This document shows, piece by piece, positions 7,192 through 14,349 of a stretch of 15,519 nucleotides of DNA. Source of the stretch: an uncultured Bacteroidota bacterium. GTDB taxonomy: Bacteria > Bacteroidota > Bacteroidia > Bacteroidales > CAIWKO01. Each line of letters begins with the position of its first letter. The first letter of the stretch is position 1. Made by a program: the position numbers and the translations under genes. The notes under the pieces were generated by a model. That model made no database searches and was not told the origin of the DNA. It saw only the letters and a program-made list of their open reading frames with translations. Location: NCBI GenBank assembly GCA_937934705.1, contig CALGYY010000178.1:1-15519 (forward strand). Reading direction: 5' to 3'.

Positions 7192-9765
7192 TTACTTTTT
7201 CAACTTTCTTTTTAAAGGCAATTTGTAACGCCTTATCCCATCATAGGTATAGAAGGCGTTAGCGACAGCTCCTGCGGTTGGCACCAGTCCAATCTCCCCG
7301 ATTCCCTTGGCTCCGTAGGGACCATGAGGATCGGGTACTTCAACCCCGATCACGACGATGCGGGGTGTTTCTCCTGCTCTGAGCACGCCGCAATCGCGCA
7401 GACGACGGCTCTTCAGGTATCCATTTTCCATCGGGAGGTCTTCCGTCAGCGCATAACCAAGCCCCATATGAACGCCTCCTTCTATTTGTCCCTCGAATTG
7501 CAAAGGATTCAGTATCCGGCCTCCATCATGCGCCGCATAAACACATTCTATCGCTCCCTTATCGTCCAGTACAACCAACTGAGACGCATAACCATATGCG
7601 AAATGTGTTATTACCTTCCCGGTTTCAGCCCCTGGCTTTGTGGTCCAGTCGCAGATCCAGCGTCCTTTGTACCTTCGGCTAGCAAGTGCATCCAGGGTTT
7701 TGCCTTCAAGATCACGTTTCATGGCTGCTGCCGCATCAATAATGGCATTCCCCAGTAAAGCTGTCGCACGTGATGAGGTTGTCATTCCCGTAGGGATTTC
7801 AGCAACAGAATCTACTAACACCCGGATCACAGCCGGGTCAATTCCTGTTTCTTCTACCAGGGTCTGGATGGCAATATTCTGAACCCCCTGCCCCATCTCT
7901 GTCCAACCATGGTATAAGATGACCTCACTGCCTGATACCACTTCAATCACGACATCACTGTAGTCAGGCATTCCATTCCCGACACCGGAATTCTTGATCC
8001 CGCATGCCAGGCCGGCGTAAGGAGCCTTGAGGTAATGTTCCTTTAAGGCCTCCAGGGTGGCCCTTACACCAACGCCACCTTCAAGAACCTGTCCCGTTGC
8101 AGTCATCCTCCCTTCTGTAAGCGCGTTATCGTAACGAAACTGCCAGCGGTCGAACCCTCCCTTTTCGCAAAGTTCATCAATCAGCACTTCAAGGGCAAAA
8201 GCTACCTGATTGGCCCCGAAACCGCGCATGGCTCCTGAAGGAATATTATTGGTGTATATGGTTTTGGCTTCAAGGTCCACTGCCGGAAAATGATATGCCC
8301 CGGTCGCATGACCAGCCACACGTTCCATCACTTTTGTCCCCACCGAGGCATACGCTCCTGTGTCGCCATGGGCACGAAGGTGCAATGCCGTCAGCATTCC
8401 TTTCGCATCGCAGGCAATGCGCATATCCATCCAAACCGGATGTCGCTTCGGATGCATCATGATGGACTCCTCCCGGCTCAGAGCCAGCATGACCGGTTTC
8501 TTCAGATGCCATGCAAAAAGGGAAACATGTCCCTGAACGCTCAGATCTTCCTTACCGCCAAAACCTCCCCCTGTCGGGACCAGGATCACCCTGACCTTTT
8601 CTTCCTTTATACCAAGCAAAGGTGCAATCTGCCGGCGGTCTACATATATACCCTGACCCTGTGTGTACAAGAGTAATCCTTCCTCACCCTCAGGCAAGGC
8701 CACTGCAGCCTCTGTTTCCAGGAAGGCATGTTCTATTCTTTGTGTCTCAAACCGGCCACTGGCAATAATTTCAGAGCGATCTATCAATGCAGGTACGTCT
8801 CCTCCCCTTCGCACTACGCAATTCTCCAAAACGTTTGATTTTCCGGGATGAACCTGAATCCGGTCTGTTTCGGCATCAAATACATCGCTCACTGCTTCAA
8901 GCAGGTCATACTCCACGGTAATCTCCGATGCTGCCATTCTGGCGATTTCTTCACTTTCAGCAACCACACCGGCCACAACATCTCCTATATACCTGCTGAT
9001 CTCTCCTTCAGCCAACATCACAGGCCAGTCCTTAAATATCAAACCCACGTATCGCTCACCGGGAATATCCGCCGCTGTAAAGATCCGGACCACGCCAGGT
9101 ATCTTCGCGGCAGCTTCTGTGTTGATGGTTCTGATGAGGGCCCGGGGATGCTCACAAAACCGAAGAGCTGCGTACATCATACCCTCAAACCTCAGGTCGC
9201 GCACAAACTTCCTTTCTCCGGTCGCTGTTTCAACAGCCTCATACTTCGGATAGGCCGTACCTATTTTTCCGCTCGGATGATGTTGCTCCGGCAATTTGCC
9301 GGCTTTCAGATTCCTGAGCGCTGCCTCAACAGCATCCACTATCTTTACATAACCTGTACAACGACACAGGTTAATATTGATCGCCCGGTTAATGGCATCG
9401 CGGTCTGCATCAGGATTTTCCCTGAAGAGTGTCCGGGTTCTCATGATCAGACCCGGGGTACAGAATCCGCATTGTACCGCGCCCTTTTCAACAAACGCTC
9501 CGGCAATGATCTTTTTGATTTCTTCGGGAAGGCCTTCCATGGTATAAACCGTGGCACCTTCAAGTTTGCTCATGGGGGTCACACAGGCAAGCCGTGCTTC
9601 TCCGTTGATTTCCACAGTGCATGCTCCGCAGGCCGCCTGGCCGGAGCAACCATCTTTCGTGGCTGTTAAACCGCGGACATTCCGAAGGTAATTCAGCAGG
9701 CTCAGGCCGGGATCACCCTCCCATATCCGGGGAACATCGTTCAGTATAAAGCTGACAGATTTCAT
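7192..9765 (-). CDS. Single-chain xanthine dehydrogenase-family molybdenum hydroxylase (2Fe-2S + Moco), possibly selenium-dependent
   Basis: The 857-aa enzyme joins the iron-sulfur and molybdenum parts of the xanthine dehydrogenase family, without an FAD domain. Residues 1-85 are a plant-type 2Fe-2S domain (C40, C46, C49, C61); 86-155 are the helical second 2Fe-2S domain (CGFC at 99-102, CRCTGY at 134-139). After a linker, residues about 170-290 are the a/b hammerhead and about 310-840 the Moco domain, with GGGFGGKED (399-407), GAMRGFGANQ (511-520), TEMGQGVQ (622-629) and the catalytic-Glu motif GAKGIGEIGLV (818-828, E824 likely). The layout and length match the single-chain family annotated as selenium-dependent xanthine dehydrogenase, whose members carry a labile selenium on Mo; this assignment needs a profile search. 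Substrate is likely a purine or similar N-heterocycle. With no FAD domain, the electron acceptor must be another protein. Its ATG overlaps the dpaL stop (ATGA). Confidence 0.93.
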   Translation of the reverse strand: MKSVSFILNDVPRIWEGDPGLSLLNYLRNVRGLTATKDGCSGQAACGACTVEINGEARLACVTPMSKLEGATVYTMEGLPEEIKKIIAGAFVEKGAVQCGFCTPGLIMRTRTLFRENPDADRDAINRAININLCRCTGYVKIVDAVEAALRNLKAGKLPEQHHPSGKIGTAYPKYEAVETATGERKFVRDLRFEGMMYAALRFCEHPRALIRTINTEAAAKIPGVVRIFTAADIPGERYVGLIFKDWPVMLAEGEISRYIGDVVAGVVAESEEIARMAASEITVEYDLLEAVSDVFDAETDRIQVHPGKSNVLENCVVRRGGDVPALIDRSEIIASGRFETQRIEHAFLETEAAVALPEGEEGLLLYTQGQGIYVDRRQIAPLLGIKEEKVRVILVPTGGGFGGKEDLSVQGHVSLFAWHLKKPVMLALSREESIMMHPKRHPVWMDMRIACDAKGMLTALHLRAHGDTGAYASVGTKVMERVAGHATGAYHFPAVDLEAKTIYTNNIPSGAMRGFGANQVAFALEVLIDELCEKGGFDRWQFRYDNALTEGRMTATGQVLEGGVGVRATLEALKEHYLKAPYAGLACGIKNSGVGNGMPDYSDVVIEVVSGSEVILYHGWTEMGQGVQNIAIQTLVEETGIDPAVIRVLVDSVAEIPTGMTTSSRATALLGNAIIDAAAAMKRDLEGKTLDALASRRYKGRWICDWTTKPGAETGKVITHFAYGYASQLVVLDDKGAIECVYAAHDGGRILNPLQFEGQIEGGVHMGLGYALTEDLPMENGYLKSRRLRDCGVLRAGETPRIVVIGVEVPDPHGPYGAKGIGEIGLVPTAGAVANAFYTYDGIRRYKLPLKRKLKK

Positions 9766-10943
9766 GAGGCTATGATCCTTTGAAAATTATACGGATCGGT
9801 ATCGGCTTCCGTATTGATCAGTAAAACACGTGTATTTTTTCCGACTCCTAAATACTTCCTCAGAGGCTCCAAAGAATCATCGTGCATCAGAGCCAGTAAT
9901 CCGGCCAGCCCCGATGCCCCGGACTCTCCGCTGATGATCCGCGGATCAGAGCCGGCGGGCATGAAATATTCCCTCATAGCCTGTTCTGCAAAAATATCTT
10001 CCACAGCGATAAAAGCATCTGCAGCATCCCTGATAAACGGGAAAGCCACCAATGATACCCCGCAATTCAGGCCGGCCATGATCGACTGGTAATCTCCCCT
10101 GGAATCACGGGGTTCCCCGGCCTTTGCTGACTCCAGAAAAGAATCAGCTCTGACGGGTTCTACAATGATGATCCGCGGAGACTTCTCAGCATAATGGGAA
10201 CGGTAATACCAGCAGGCAGCCGCAGCCAGTCCGCCGACACCCGCCTGCACAATGATCAGGTCCACATCAGTATGCGATACATGATGAATGATGCCTTCCA
10301 TTTCGTGGAAAATGGTAGAATATCCGGCCATGATAAAATCCGGCAATTCCATATAGCCGGGATAAGCAGTATCGGCAATGACCTGCCAGTGATTCTTTGC
10401 AGCATCCCGGTCGCATTCAATGACACATTCATCAAAAGTACCATCGATCAAACGGACCTCAGCCCCTTCGGAGCGGATGTTTTCGATTCTGGACTCCACG
10501 GTATTCAGAGGCATATAAATCACCGCCTTCTGCCTGAGTTGCCTGGCAGTCCAGGCCACAGCCCTTCCGTGGTTCCCGTCAGTAGCTGCACAAAACGTAA
10601 AGGAACCTAATTTATCCATGACCTCCGGCTTCAGGAAATCTTTCACGCCGAGCTCCTCTCCGCTTTTCTGCCGGTACTGTTCCTTCAGGAAACGAAAAAT
10701 AGAATAACTGGCTCCCAAAGGCTTAAAAGCCTTGACGCCGAAACGCTGCCCTTCATCCTTCACATACACAGTTTCAAGTCCGTGATGTGCAGCCATTCCC
10801 GGTAATGCATGTAAAGGGGTCACCTGATAGCCGGGAAGAGACCGATGAAATTCCAGCACTTCTGCCTGACCGAAAGCGCCATAAGGTTGGTACATCCAGA
10901 CAGGGTGATCCGTCCGGTGCGGATTGATCAGAAACTCACTCAT
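9762..10943 (-). CDS. dpaL: 2,3-diaminopropionate ammonia-lyase (DpaL / YgeX)
   Basis: This 393-aa fold-type II PLP enzyme converts 2,3-diaminopropionate to pyruvate and two ammonia. Visible features: FGVKAFKPLGASY with the PLP-binding lysine at K74; ATDGNHGRAVAW (119-131) with D122; ADTAYPGY (190-197) with D191, matching the two catalytic aspartates described for the E. coli enzyme; the glycine-rich phosphate loop QAGVGGLAAA (233-242); MAGLNCG (289-295); ISGESGASG (337-345); and a C-terminal INTEADTDP close to the family's usual INTEGDTDP. Length matches the E. coli protein (about 398 aa). It lies 18 nt after the DUF3795 gene and its TGA overlaps the start of the hydroxylase gene, implying translational coupling. 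In E. coli ygeX neighbours ygeW, ygeY and molybdenum hydroxylase genes, and in gut anaerobes the same set serves urate/purine breakdown. The other members are not in this window. Cytosolic. Confidence 0.92.
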   Translation of the reverse strand: MSEFLINPHRTDHPVWMYQPYGAFGQAEVLEFHRSLPGYQVTPLHALPGMAAHHGLETVYVKDEGQRFGVKAFKPLGASYSIFRFLKEQYRQKSGEELGVKDFLKPEVMDKLGSFTFCAATDGNHGRAVAWTARQLRQKAVIYMPLNTVESRIENIRSEGAEVRLIDGTFDECVIECDRDAAKNHWQVIADTAYPGYMELPDFIMAGYSTIFHEMEGIIHHVSHTDVDLIIVQAGVGGLAAAACWYYRSHYAEKSPRIIIVEPVRADSFLESAKAGEPRDSRGDYQSIMAGLNCGVSLVAFPFIRDAADAFIAVEDIFAEQAMREYFMPAGSDPRIISGESGASGLAGLLALMHDDSLEPLRKYLGVGKNTRVLLINTEADTDPYNFQRIIAS

Positions 10944-10961
10944 CTTAGAGAAATCATCAAC

Positions 10962-11303
10962 TTACTGCAGGTTCAACAAATTCTGTTTCGCCTCGGGGGA
11001 GAATTTATGAACATGCGAAACCAGATCACATGAATCCATTCCGTCACAGCTTCCGCAGTGCTCATAACTCTTGCCTTCGGCACAAAGCCTGATCTGACAG
11101 GCAGACCAATGCCCGATTTTCGGGCCTTCCCGGCGACAACCACTGCAGTTGATCATTTCCGGTGTAATATCTTTAGCGCCGTACTGAACCTTCCACTTTT
11201 CAGCAGTTTCCTGTCTTAGCGCATCATCGTTGTTTTTCCACGCCAGGTAGGCTTCGCATTGTTCGCAATTCAGCCCGCAGCAGGAGATCATTGTATTCAT
11301 CAT
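10962..11303 (-). CDS. DUF3795 family cysteine-rich protein
   Basis: This is a 113-aa cytosolic protein with eleven cysteines: C8, C9, C13, C16, C53, C56, C69, C74, C83, C86 and C92. The N-terminal motif SCCGLNCEQCEAY and the central CSGC and CGSC pairs are typical of DUF3795, a family common in anaerobes and of unknown function; the cysteines suggest zinc or Fe-S binding. The start is at the first of two adjacent ATGs (11303 or 11300). A TAnnTTTG box on the minus strand, 15 nt upstream, excludes the longer reading frame that continues to 11582. It is the first gene of the run leading to dpaL and the molybdenum hydroxylase, with an 18-nt gap to dpaL. A role in metal-centre supply or redox for the hydroxylase is possible but rests on position only, since DUF3795 genes occur in many contexts. 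Confidence 0.88.
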   Translation of the reverse strand: MMNTMISCCGLNCEQCEAYLAWKNNDDALRQETAEKWKVQYGAKDITPEMINCSGCRREGPKIGHWSACQIRLCAEGKSYEHCGSCDGMDSCDLVSHVHKFSPEAKQNLLNLQ

Positions 11304-11318
11304 CAGGGGAATTTTGAC

Positions 11319-11326
11319 CAAAAATA
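11319..11326 (-). promoter_or_regulatory. -7 element for the DUF3795-dpaL-hydroxylase run
   Basis: The minus strand reads TATTTTTG, a full match to TAnnTTTG, 15 nt upstream of the ATG at 11303. No TTTG lies 17-20 bp further upstream. It is the only good promoter I find for the five-gene minus-strand run. Confidence 0.6.
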
Positions 11327-11502
11327 CTTTTTTTTTCGACAGATTCGGGGCATTGATCATCAATAAAAGTCCATACGTAGCTGAAAAAGAAAAAATACCT
11401 GTTTTTGCAGCTTCACAGGCCACCGCAGACACATTGCTCATTGAGCGGACCACGATCCGGTCCGTCATCAGCATGTTCTCCAAACAGAAAATCAATGAAA
11501 AT
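11327..11502. other. Divergent intergenic region without a supported gene
   Basis: This is the core of a 248-nt spacer between two divergent genes. It holds one GC-rich inverted repeat (11446-11451 with 11459-11464, seven-base loop). Open frames exist on both strands but they run through the promoters, lack a plausible start context and show no recognisable domain, so I call none of them a gene. Confidence 0.55.
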
Positions 11503-11533
11503 TTTGTATTCCCGGGCCTGATTTGTATTTTTG
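11503..11533 (+). promoter_or_regulatory. Consensus Bacteroidota promoter of the PKD lipoprotein gene
   Basis: TTTG at 11503-11506, a 19-bp spacer, then TATTTTTG at 11526-11533: the best match in the window. The ATG at 11552 follows 18 nt later. It also rules out the in-frame TTG at 11531, which lies inside the box. Confidence 0.85.
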
Positions 11534-11551
11534 TCTGAAATATTCCTCCTG

Positions 11552-12217
11552 ATGAAAAAATATCTGCTACTGATCGGCGCATTATTTCTCCTGATATCCT
11601 GCGGTAAGGAAGTCACTTCTGACTTCACAATGGACCGGATACAGATACAGGCTGGTGAAACCGTTAATTTCACCAACCTCAGTCTCGATGCAGAACATTA
11701 TCACTGGAAATTCGGCGATGGCAGTACCTCCCGGGAGGTCAATCCCAGCCATACCTTCACCAAAGCAGGAACCCTGATGGTTCACCTCCATGCATCCAAC
11801 AAAGGTGGTGACCGATGGGATGATGCCTACAGGGAAATCAGGGTTACAGGCTATTACGATGCCTTCATTGATAACTGGGGAGTAACTGAGGACTATACGA
11901 GCACGACCTGTGGTAGTGGCAATCATCTTTACACCATGAATATCCGTCATGGCGATAAGGCCGATGAGGTCTGGGTGGATAATTTCGGAGACATGTTCGC
12001 ATTCCCGGTCAGGGGACGATCACCCTATCTGGCTCCCAACAAGATTGAATTCAACGAAAGCAACCTGATGACGAAGTCCGGTGAAATGTACAACCTTGTG
12101 GGCAACTTCGTAATCACGGGTGCAATTCTGGACATCAACTATACCCTCACTCCTACCGGTGAAACGCCGACTGCCTGTGGCACCATTTCGGCTGACGGTA
12201 CAGGCATTGCTTACTGA
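11552..12217 (+). CDS. PKD-domain lipoprotein
   Basis: This is a 221-aa predicted lipoprotein. The lipobox LLISC places lipidated C17 directly after a short hydrophobic signal, and the start at 11552 is set by this signal and by the consensus promoter. Residues about 22-101 are a PKD domain: VTSDFTMDRIQIQAGETVNF, then the hallmark HWKFGDGSTSREVNPSHTF and a closing VHLHASNKGG. Residues about 105-221 are a separate strand-rich domain (YDAFIDNWGVTEDYTSTTC through NYTLTPTGETPTACGTISADG), resembling the small lipocalin-like modules common in Bacteroidota surface lipoproteins; two cysteines could pair. PKD domains usually act as spacers or carbohydrate/protein-binding modules at the cell surface. 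The gene ends inside the 3' end of the convergent membrane protein gene (7-nt overlap), and no terminator is visible. Ligand unknown. Confidence 0.9.
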   Translation: MKKYLLLIGALFLLISCGKEVTSDFTMDRIQIQAGETVNFTNLSLDAEHYHWKFGDGSTSREVNPSHTFTKAGTLMVHLHASNKGGDRWDDAYREIRVTGYYDAFIDNWGVTEDYTSTTCGSGNHLYTMNIRHGDKADEVWVDNFGDMFAFPVRGRSPYLAPNKIEFNESNLMTKSGEMYNLVGNFVITGAILDINYTLTPTGETPTACGTISADGTGIAY

Positions 12218-12702
12218 GGCTGGTCTGTCTTGCGGTAGAAGCTTCTGATCGCCGGAAGCAGCATCAGCAGCAGGCTTACGATACCCCAGATTAAGTAAAA
12301 AACGGAAAGGAAATTGACACCCCACAGGGCAAGTTCCCCTATGGTCCATACAATCAGATAAGATGCAGTAAAAATGCTCCATGAAAATGGCCAGAGGTAT
12401 GCATTCAGGACATTCATGCGGTTCAGGCTGCTGAATGTTGCAGGTCGGAGAAGCCCAATGGTATTAACAAATGGCAGCACACCCAGAAAAACCAGAAGGA
12501 ATATGCCAGGGACCAGAAAGTTATCAACCGGCAGGCGATCCAGCAGATCCGGAGGAACCCCCAGATATGCCCCACTTGTGTCGCGCAGCAACATATAAGC
12601 ACCGTAGAACCCTCCAGTCCCCAAAAGAAACTGAAGAACAGCCGCCACTATGACCACCGGTGGCCGTTTCAATGGCTTTCTGAAACTTTCGTTTGTACTC
12701 AT
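12211..12702 (-). CDS. Four-helix integral membrane protein, function unknown
   Basis: This is a 163-aa inner-membrane protein with four predicted transmembrane helices, about residues 14-39, 62-85, 99-127 and 129-152. The first starts after a positively charged N-terminus (RKPLKRPP), suggesting a cytosolic N-terminus. There is no recognisable catalytic or transport motif; small proteins of this shape are often annotated only as hypothetical membrane proteins. AGGA abuts the ATG, too close for a normal ribosome binding site. It begins 17 nt after the stop of the PLP enzyme gene, so the two are probably one transcript. Its 3' end overlaps the convergent PKD lipoprotein gene by 7 nt. Confidence 0.85.
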   Translation of the reverse strand: MSTNESFRKPLKRPPVVIVAAVLQFLLGTGGFYGAYMLLRDTSGAYLGVPPDLLDRLPVDNFLVPGIFLLVFLGVLPFVNTIGLLRPATFSSLNRMNVLNAYLWPFSWSIFTASYLIVWTIGELALWGVNFLSVFYLIWGIVSLLLMLLPAIRSFYRKTDQPQ

Positions 12703-12719
12703 TCCTGTGATCCGGTTCG

Positions 12720-14189
12720 TTAAATCTTTACGCCGGTTTTCTGATTGAAGCTCTCGATCAGTTCATCCCAGCGCTCCACCTGATTAAAGACTGCGGGCCA
12801 CAGACTCTTGTCGTACCAAAGTTGATTGAGATCTTCGATCTCTTTGGCCTGCTGCTCCACCCATGTGAAATATTTCAGGTTGTGAATGGCCTTGCGGTCC
12901 TCATAAGTAAGTTCTTTCATATAGTCGGGACCGCAGGCATATATGCACTTTTCCAGGTCTCTGCCTGCCCTGATCTGATCGTAGGCACCTCTTTCCTCTC
13001 TGAGTTCATCCAGGCGGGAAACATACATTTCAGCGGAGTCCGTCGCCACCGTAACGATGATATCATCGGATGTCATCTCATAATAACGCGCCATCTTTAT
13101 GGCAGAAAGCATATTGCTGATGCCGGAAATCCCGAGCAGGGACAACTGCTGAATGACTTCAGTGGGAATGCCTTCTGATTTGAGTGCTTCATGACCGGCC
13201 TTTTCGTTGAAAAGCCGCAAAATCCGCATGCAGTCCTCATCATCCACCGCAATTACGGCATCGGTATTCTTTACATTGTGCACCCAGGGCACATGTTTGT
13301 CGCCTATTCCTTCAATCCTGTGACCGCCGAAACCATTCCTGAGCAGTGTAGGACATTGCAGGGCCTCAGATGCGCCCACTTTAACATGGGGCCATTTTGT
13401 CCTGAGAAAATCCCCCGCAGAGATCGTCCCGGCAGAACCGGTGGCAGAAACAAAGCCCGCGAGATCACCTCCGCCGCGGATTTTCTTAACGAGTTCCTCG
13501 ATGGCGCGTCCCGTGACATGATAATGCCAGCAGGAATTACCAAATTCATCAAACTGGTTGAAGATCACGCAATCTTTACGGTTTCGTCTGATATCCCAGC
13601 ATTTATCGTAAATTTCTTTGACATTTGATTCGCAACCGGGCGTGGCAATGACTTCCGCTCCGATCTCACGCAGCCACTCGAAGCGTTCTTTACTCATCTC
13701 TTCAGGCAGAATGGCAACAGCGGTTACATCCATCAGGTAGGAATCAAAAGCACCGCCCCTGCAGTAGTTTCCGGTGGAAGGCCACACGGCCTTGTGATAG
13801 GTGGGATCAAACTGGCCGGTGATGATTCTCGGTGCGAGGCAGCCATAGGCCGCGCCCACCTTATGAGCGCCTGTCGGAAACCATTTTCCGATGAGCATGA
13901 CAATGCGCGCATTAACACCGGTCAGGGAGGACGGAAGTTCAAGGGAATTAACATCACCGTAGAGTCCCCCTTTCTCCTTTGGTTCATTCTTCCAGGTAAT
14001 CCGGAAAAGATTCAGCGGGTTCAGATCCCACAATCCGATACCCTTCAGTTTCTGCCTGATCCCTTCAGGTATCAGCTCAGGATTCTGCATCTGTTTAAAA
14101 GTAGGAAGGATGATCCCTTTTTCACGATAGCGGGCCACGGCTTTTTCAAGCACTTCTTCATTTACGACACGATCAGTCAGTTGTATCAT
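12720..14189 (-). CDS. TrpB-like fold-type II PLP-dependent enzyme
   Basis: This is a 489-aa cytosolic PLP enzyme of the cysteine synthase / tryptophan synthase beta superfamily. Seen: GAHKVGAAYG with the Schiff-base lysine K110; PSTGNYCRGGAFDS (137-150), the asparagine/ring-binding loop; SATGSAGTISAGD (248-260), the phosphate-binding loop; GFGGHRIEGIGDKHVPW (286-302). It is longer than cysteine synthase (about 310 aa) or TrpB (about 400 aa), with an N-terminal extension of about 90 residues and a C-terminal tail of about 80 that includes YACGPDYMKEL. A distinct subgroup of this length, annotated only as PLP-dependent enzyme, occurs in anaerobes; its reaction is unclear to me. No trpA or cysE is adjacent, so a tryptophan or cysteine role is not supported. 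The ATG at 14189 follows a TAnnTTTG box by 23 nt. The four-helix membrane protein follows 17 nt downstream. Confidence 0.9.
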   Translation of the reverse strand: MIQLTDRVVNEEVLEKAVARYREKGIILPTFKQMQNPELIPEGIRQKLKGIGLWDLNPLNLFRITWKNEPKEKGGLYGDVNSLELPSSLTGVNARIVMLIGKWFPTGAHKVGAAYGCLAPRIITGQFDPTYHKAVWPSTGNYCRGGAFDSYLMDVTAVAILPEEMSKERFEWLREIGAEVIATPGCESNVKEIYDKCWDIRRNRKDCVIFNQFDEFGNSCWHYHVTGRAIEELVKKIRGGGDLAGFVSATGSAGTISAGDFLRTKWPHVKVGASEALQCPTLLRNGFGGHRIEGIGDKHVPWVHNVKNTDAVIAVDDEDCMRILRLFNEKAGHEALKSEGIPTEVIQQLSLLGISGISNMLSAIKMARYYEMTSDDIIVTVATDSAEMYVSRLDELREERGAYDQIRAGRDLEKCIYACGPDYMKELTYEDRKAIHNLKYFTWVEQQAKEIEDLNQLWYDKSLWPAVFNQVERWDELIESFNQKTGVKI

Positions 14190-14212
14190 AATCTTCTTTA
14201 TTAAACCACCCG

Positions 14213-14220
14213 CAAAGATA
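14213..14220 (-). promoter_or_regulatory. -7 element of the PLP enzyme gene
   Basis: The minus strand reads TATCTTTG (TAnnTTTG), 23 nt upstream of the ATG at 14189. No good -33 TTTG. The gap 14190-14349 between divergent genes holds this element and the one at 14320, and nothing else I can name. Confidence 0.6.
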
Positions 14221-14319
14221 GGCTTTTTCCTGCAACGCCTGATTTGGCGACATAGAGCAGGGAAATTGAAAAAAATACGTATTCATCTTAAAGTCCAGTC
14301 AGTATGAAGGAGAAATGAT

Positions 14320-14327
14320 TACTTTTG
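14320..14327 (+). promoter_or_regulatory. -7 element of the Asp-box propeller gene
   Basis: TACTTTTG matches TAnnTTTG and ends 22 nt before the ATG at 14350. No TTTG is found at the usual distance upstream. Confidence 0.5.
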
Positions 14328-14349
14328 AGTCTAACCAAAATCCATCATC

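Noticed and set aside
8848..9669. 273-codon plus-strand frame opposite the molybdenum hydroxylase gene
   Set aside because: It is the antisense shadow of a clearly conserved 2Fe-2S and Moco domain gene and matches no family.
7192..9765. Selenocysteine (in-frame TGA) in the hydroxylase, because the family may be selenium-dependent
   Set aside because: The reading frame has no internal TGA; the family's selenium is a labile ligand rather than selenocysteine.
11314..11538. 74-codon plus-strand frame in the divergent spacer
   Set aside because: No recognisable domain, it overlaps both promoters, and its composition looks like AT-rich intergenic DNA.
11304..11582. Extension of the DUF3795 frame upstream to 11582 (minus)
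   Set aside because: It crosses the TAnnTTTG box at 11319-11326 and the opposite promoter at 11503-11533; DUF3795 starts at the paired ATGs.
12720..14189. Assignment as tryptophan synthase beta (trpB) or cysteine synthase (cysK)
   Set aside because: The protein is 90-180 residues longer, and no trpA, other trp, cysE or sulfur genes are adjacent.
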